Under the pieces are notes generated by a model that made no database searches, was not told the DNA's origin, and saw nothing but the letters and a program-made list of their open reading frames with translations. Both the position numbers and the translations under genes were made by a program. A stretch of 64,000 nucleotides of DNA from Ampelocalamus luodianensis (taxonomy: Eukaryota > Streptophyta > Magnoliopsida > Poales > Poaceae). This document shows positions 61,874 through 64,000 of this stretch, piece after piece; the first letter of the stretch is position 1; every line of letters begins with the position of its first letter. The stretch spans positions 9,486,001-9,550,000 of the forward strand of contig CM070633.1 in assembly GCA_036346255.1 (NCBI GenBank). The letters run 5' to 3'.

Positions 61874-62574
61874 GACAATCTCTGCGAAGGTCAAACAAAA
61901 TTAAGTTAGAAAAAATGATCAAGCTGATTAGAGGAACAAGTTGACATGCCAAGAGTTGTAATTGAACCACTGGAGCCCTGATGTCATCGAGGAGCTCCAA
62001 GGTCCAGCAATGGCGAAAAGGGCTCTCGGGTGTTTGAGCTCAAGCAACAGAGATGAGAGCTAGGGTTGCAAGATGGTGTCTAAAAGAAGTTAAGGAGAAG
62101 CTCGAGGGTCCTTTATAGCCGAGGAAGAAAAGGTAAGCAACGCAGTGCTCCACGGTGCACCGAGTCAAAAGCTCCTACCATGGGTGCACTTGAAGTGACA
62201 GGGGCAGGTAGAAGGGGGACTTCGGGGCAAAGTCACTGGCACGCATTGAATGTCCCCAGTAGAGAGTCGTTGACAAGGACAAAAATGAAATGACATGGCT
62301 CTGCTCCTCCTCTGCCATGGTGCACGCGCGAGGAAGGTGATGATGATCAGCTCAGAGGGTCCCACCTGCCAGTGAAAGAACCTTGGGTGGACTGGTCAAA
62401 AGAGCAAAGCGGCTAGGTTAAGTTAGGAGATTGATTTGGGAGGTCTTGGCGGTTGGATTAGAAATGGAGGGCCATGATTTAAAGTGAGGTTCGGAGGTCC
62501 TAACGATCAAGGAGATCTGAGACACGGATCTACACATGGACGGCCCACGATCACCCAGGCGCTAATAGAGGTGG

Positions 62575-62790
62575 TAGCCACGGGTGGTCTAGAGGGTTGT
62601 CTTTACGAAAGACCAGCGGGGTGGTCTTTGCAAAAACACCGAAGGTGGTCCGAGGGTGGTCTTTGGGGATGTCTTTAAGGAGGTCTTTGCAAAGACACCA
62701 GGGGTGGTCCGAGAGGGTGGTCTTTGCGAAAAGACTCGAGGTGGTCGTGACCAAGGGTGGTCTGAACGAGAGGGAGGTCCGATCATGCCC
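62575..62790. repeat. GGTGGTCTTTGCAAAGAC array in LTR A
   Basis: The unit GGTGGTCTTTGC followed by AAAGACNCC repeats about seven times. Each unit can fold on itself through GTCTTT/AAAGAC. It lies nearer the LTR start than the GGAGGTCC array of the same LTR. Confidence 0.7.
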
Positions 62791-63416
62791 GAAGATCTCA
62801 GCGGTAGGTAAGAGATCCGATGGCTGACATTGATTGCACCTAAAGGACTGAGCCCGAGGGCGTTAGGAGGTTGAGTTCGACCAAGAACTCGAGTCTGACT
62901 CGAACCCAAACCAAAGTTTTACTTAGGGTTTGATATTGGGCTGAAAACTTTGAGAATTTTTTAATGGAGCAAACTAACTCCAAAAATTCAAAAAAATTTA
63001 CAAGAGCTTGCTAACTTTAAGATTGACCTTGTGTAAAACGTCCAGAGGTTTTCATGCAAAGCATTTTTCCCTAGAAATTCTTCAAGGTTCTGAGTTAGGG
63101 TTTGACCAAGGGTCAAACTTGTTTGTCTACCTCTTAAAATATTCAAACACTTTCTAAAAATTGTGAAATTTTTCAAAGGGGTCACACAACATCCCTAGAA
63201 CCAAGGAAAATTATTTTCAGTGGATGATTACCAGATTTGACAAGGGTTGAAAAAGGAAGGTCATGCCTTAGTCAATTGGAGATTTAGGTTTTTGATTTCC
63301 TACAATTCCTTTACAAGAATTACAGAAAAGTTCAAAAACCTCAAGATGCAAGAAAAGTTTTAATTTCTACACATTTTCTTACATTTGAAACACAAGCTAA
63401 GATTTGGGATGTTACA

Positions 63417-64000
63417 TGGTCGTAAGCTTTTCTACGACCACCTCCATAGTTGTATGTTCTCCTATGACTACTACGTAATCGTAAGTTCTCCTGCGATTAT
63501 CTCCGGTCGTAAGTCTTTCTATGACCAATACCAAGTCGTAAGCTTTTCTACGACTACTCCCTGGTCGTAAGTCCTTCTACGACTAGTCCTGCCACGACTT
63601 CTTCACAGATAGCTGGGTCCACTTACCAGTAGGCCTTATTAACTGTGAGATCTGAGCAGGCAAGATACGTAGTTATTCTCTGGAATAACTGCAGTTAACT
63701 CACCATTATCTTTGATTGATAACCGTCAAGCAACGTGGGGAGGTTACTACTCCGGTGATTACTGCCATTATTACGAAATAATGAGGCGCCCCCTGACCTC
63801 GAACGACTACCTCTCCACATACTATAAATAGACATCTTTAAGAGAGAATGGGGAGGGACTTTTTGAGAGGCAATCAGTAGCAATATTAGCGCAAGTCTTT
63901 CTACTGATTGTAACCAAGATATCTAATGTAATACACACAGAAGTAGGGTTGTTATTCTCTCTGGAGAAGGCCTGAACCTGTATTAAAATCCATGTGTCTC
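63417..64000 (+). mobile_element. Y: family-X LTR, second segment (runs off the window)
   Basis: After the TGGTC duplicate the family-X LTR resumes within a GTCGTAAGCTTTTCTACGAC palindrome. It contains TATAAATA at 63823-63830 (plus strand) and the GAAGGCCTGAACCTGTAT block, which matches the reverse complement of X near 40770. By comparison with X about 80-100 more bases of LTR lie beyond the window. Whether internal retroelement sequence follows cannot be seen. Confidence 0.87.

Larger units (their letters stand above)
39042..63416 (-). mobile_element. A: long solo LTR (about 5.2 kb net) with two nested insertions, TSD TGGTC
   Basis: On the minus strand it starts TGTAACATCCC (63416) and ends GGTCTCACA (39042). 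Exact TGGTC duplicates flank it at 39037-39041 and 63417-63421. Its own sequence is 39042-40447, 54500-56738 and 61879-63416, close in length to the related LTR B (5,135 bp). A TATAAAGG motif lies on the minus strand at 62110-62117. No gag-pol is present, so it is a solo LTR, probably of a Ty3/gypsy element with very long LTRs. The family name is inference. Confidence 0.88.

Overview
This window is nuclear DNA from a grass (Poaceae). The signs are a GC-rich first exon followed by AT-rich introns, two multi-exon plant genes, TTA-flanked Tourist/Harbinger MITEs, a BARE/Angela-like Ty1/copia LTR and long nested Ty3/gypsy-type LTRs. I cannot name the species from sequence alone. No tRNA, rRNA, CRISPR or prokaryotic operon was seen.

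Layout. 1-5100: intergenic, with decayed transposon pieces: a (GA)n run, a copia LTR remnant, a frameshifted plant-mobile-domain fragment and a tandem repeat. 5133-28253 (+): a complete 14-exon gene for BIG, the giant calossin/UBR4-like protein of auxin transport (5,074 codons by my splice model), with one GC-AG intron and an intron holding a hAT MITE and a copia remnant. 28254-29791: intergenic. 29792-31993 (-): a complete 3-exon GDSL esterase/lipase gene (360 aa) converging on BIG. 32520-34187: two abutting TTA-flanked DNA transposons. 34190-37560: repeat-rich DNA with decayed coding remnants. 37562-38893: a copia solo LTR with target-site duplication (TSD) GGGAT.

38918-64000 is one nest of retroelements whose order can be read from the TSDs. 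An LTR of Tat-like family X (called Y here; starts at 38918, runs off the window) is split by a long solo LTR A (39042-63416, TSD TGGTC). A is split by solo LTR C (40448-54494, TSD ATAAC) and solo LTR B (56739-61873, TSD GACAA). C is split by a family-X element (40669-50304, TSD GGAGG), which carries insertion D (about 45979-48779, probable TSD GTTCG). The X element is a Tat-lineage-like retrotransposon on the minus strand that lost gag and most of pol but kept a decayed antisense coiled-coil ORF on the plus strand.

The two host genes look intact and functionally unrelated. Everything else is mobile DNA. The less familiar signals are short hairpin arrays: GTCGTA..TACGAC palindromes that vary with both arms matched, and stem-loops of unrelated sequence each followed by GGGGACC.
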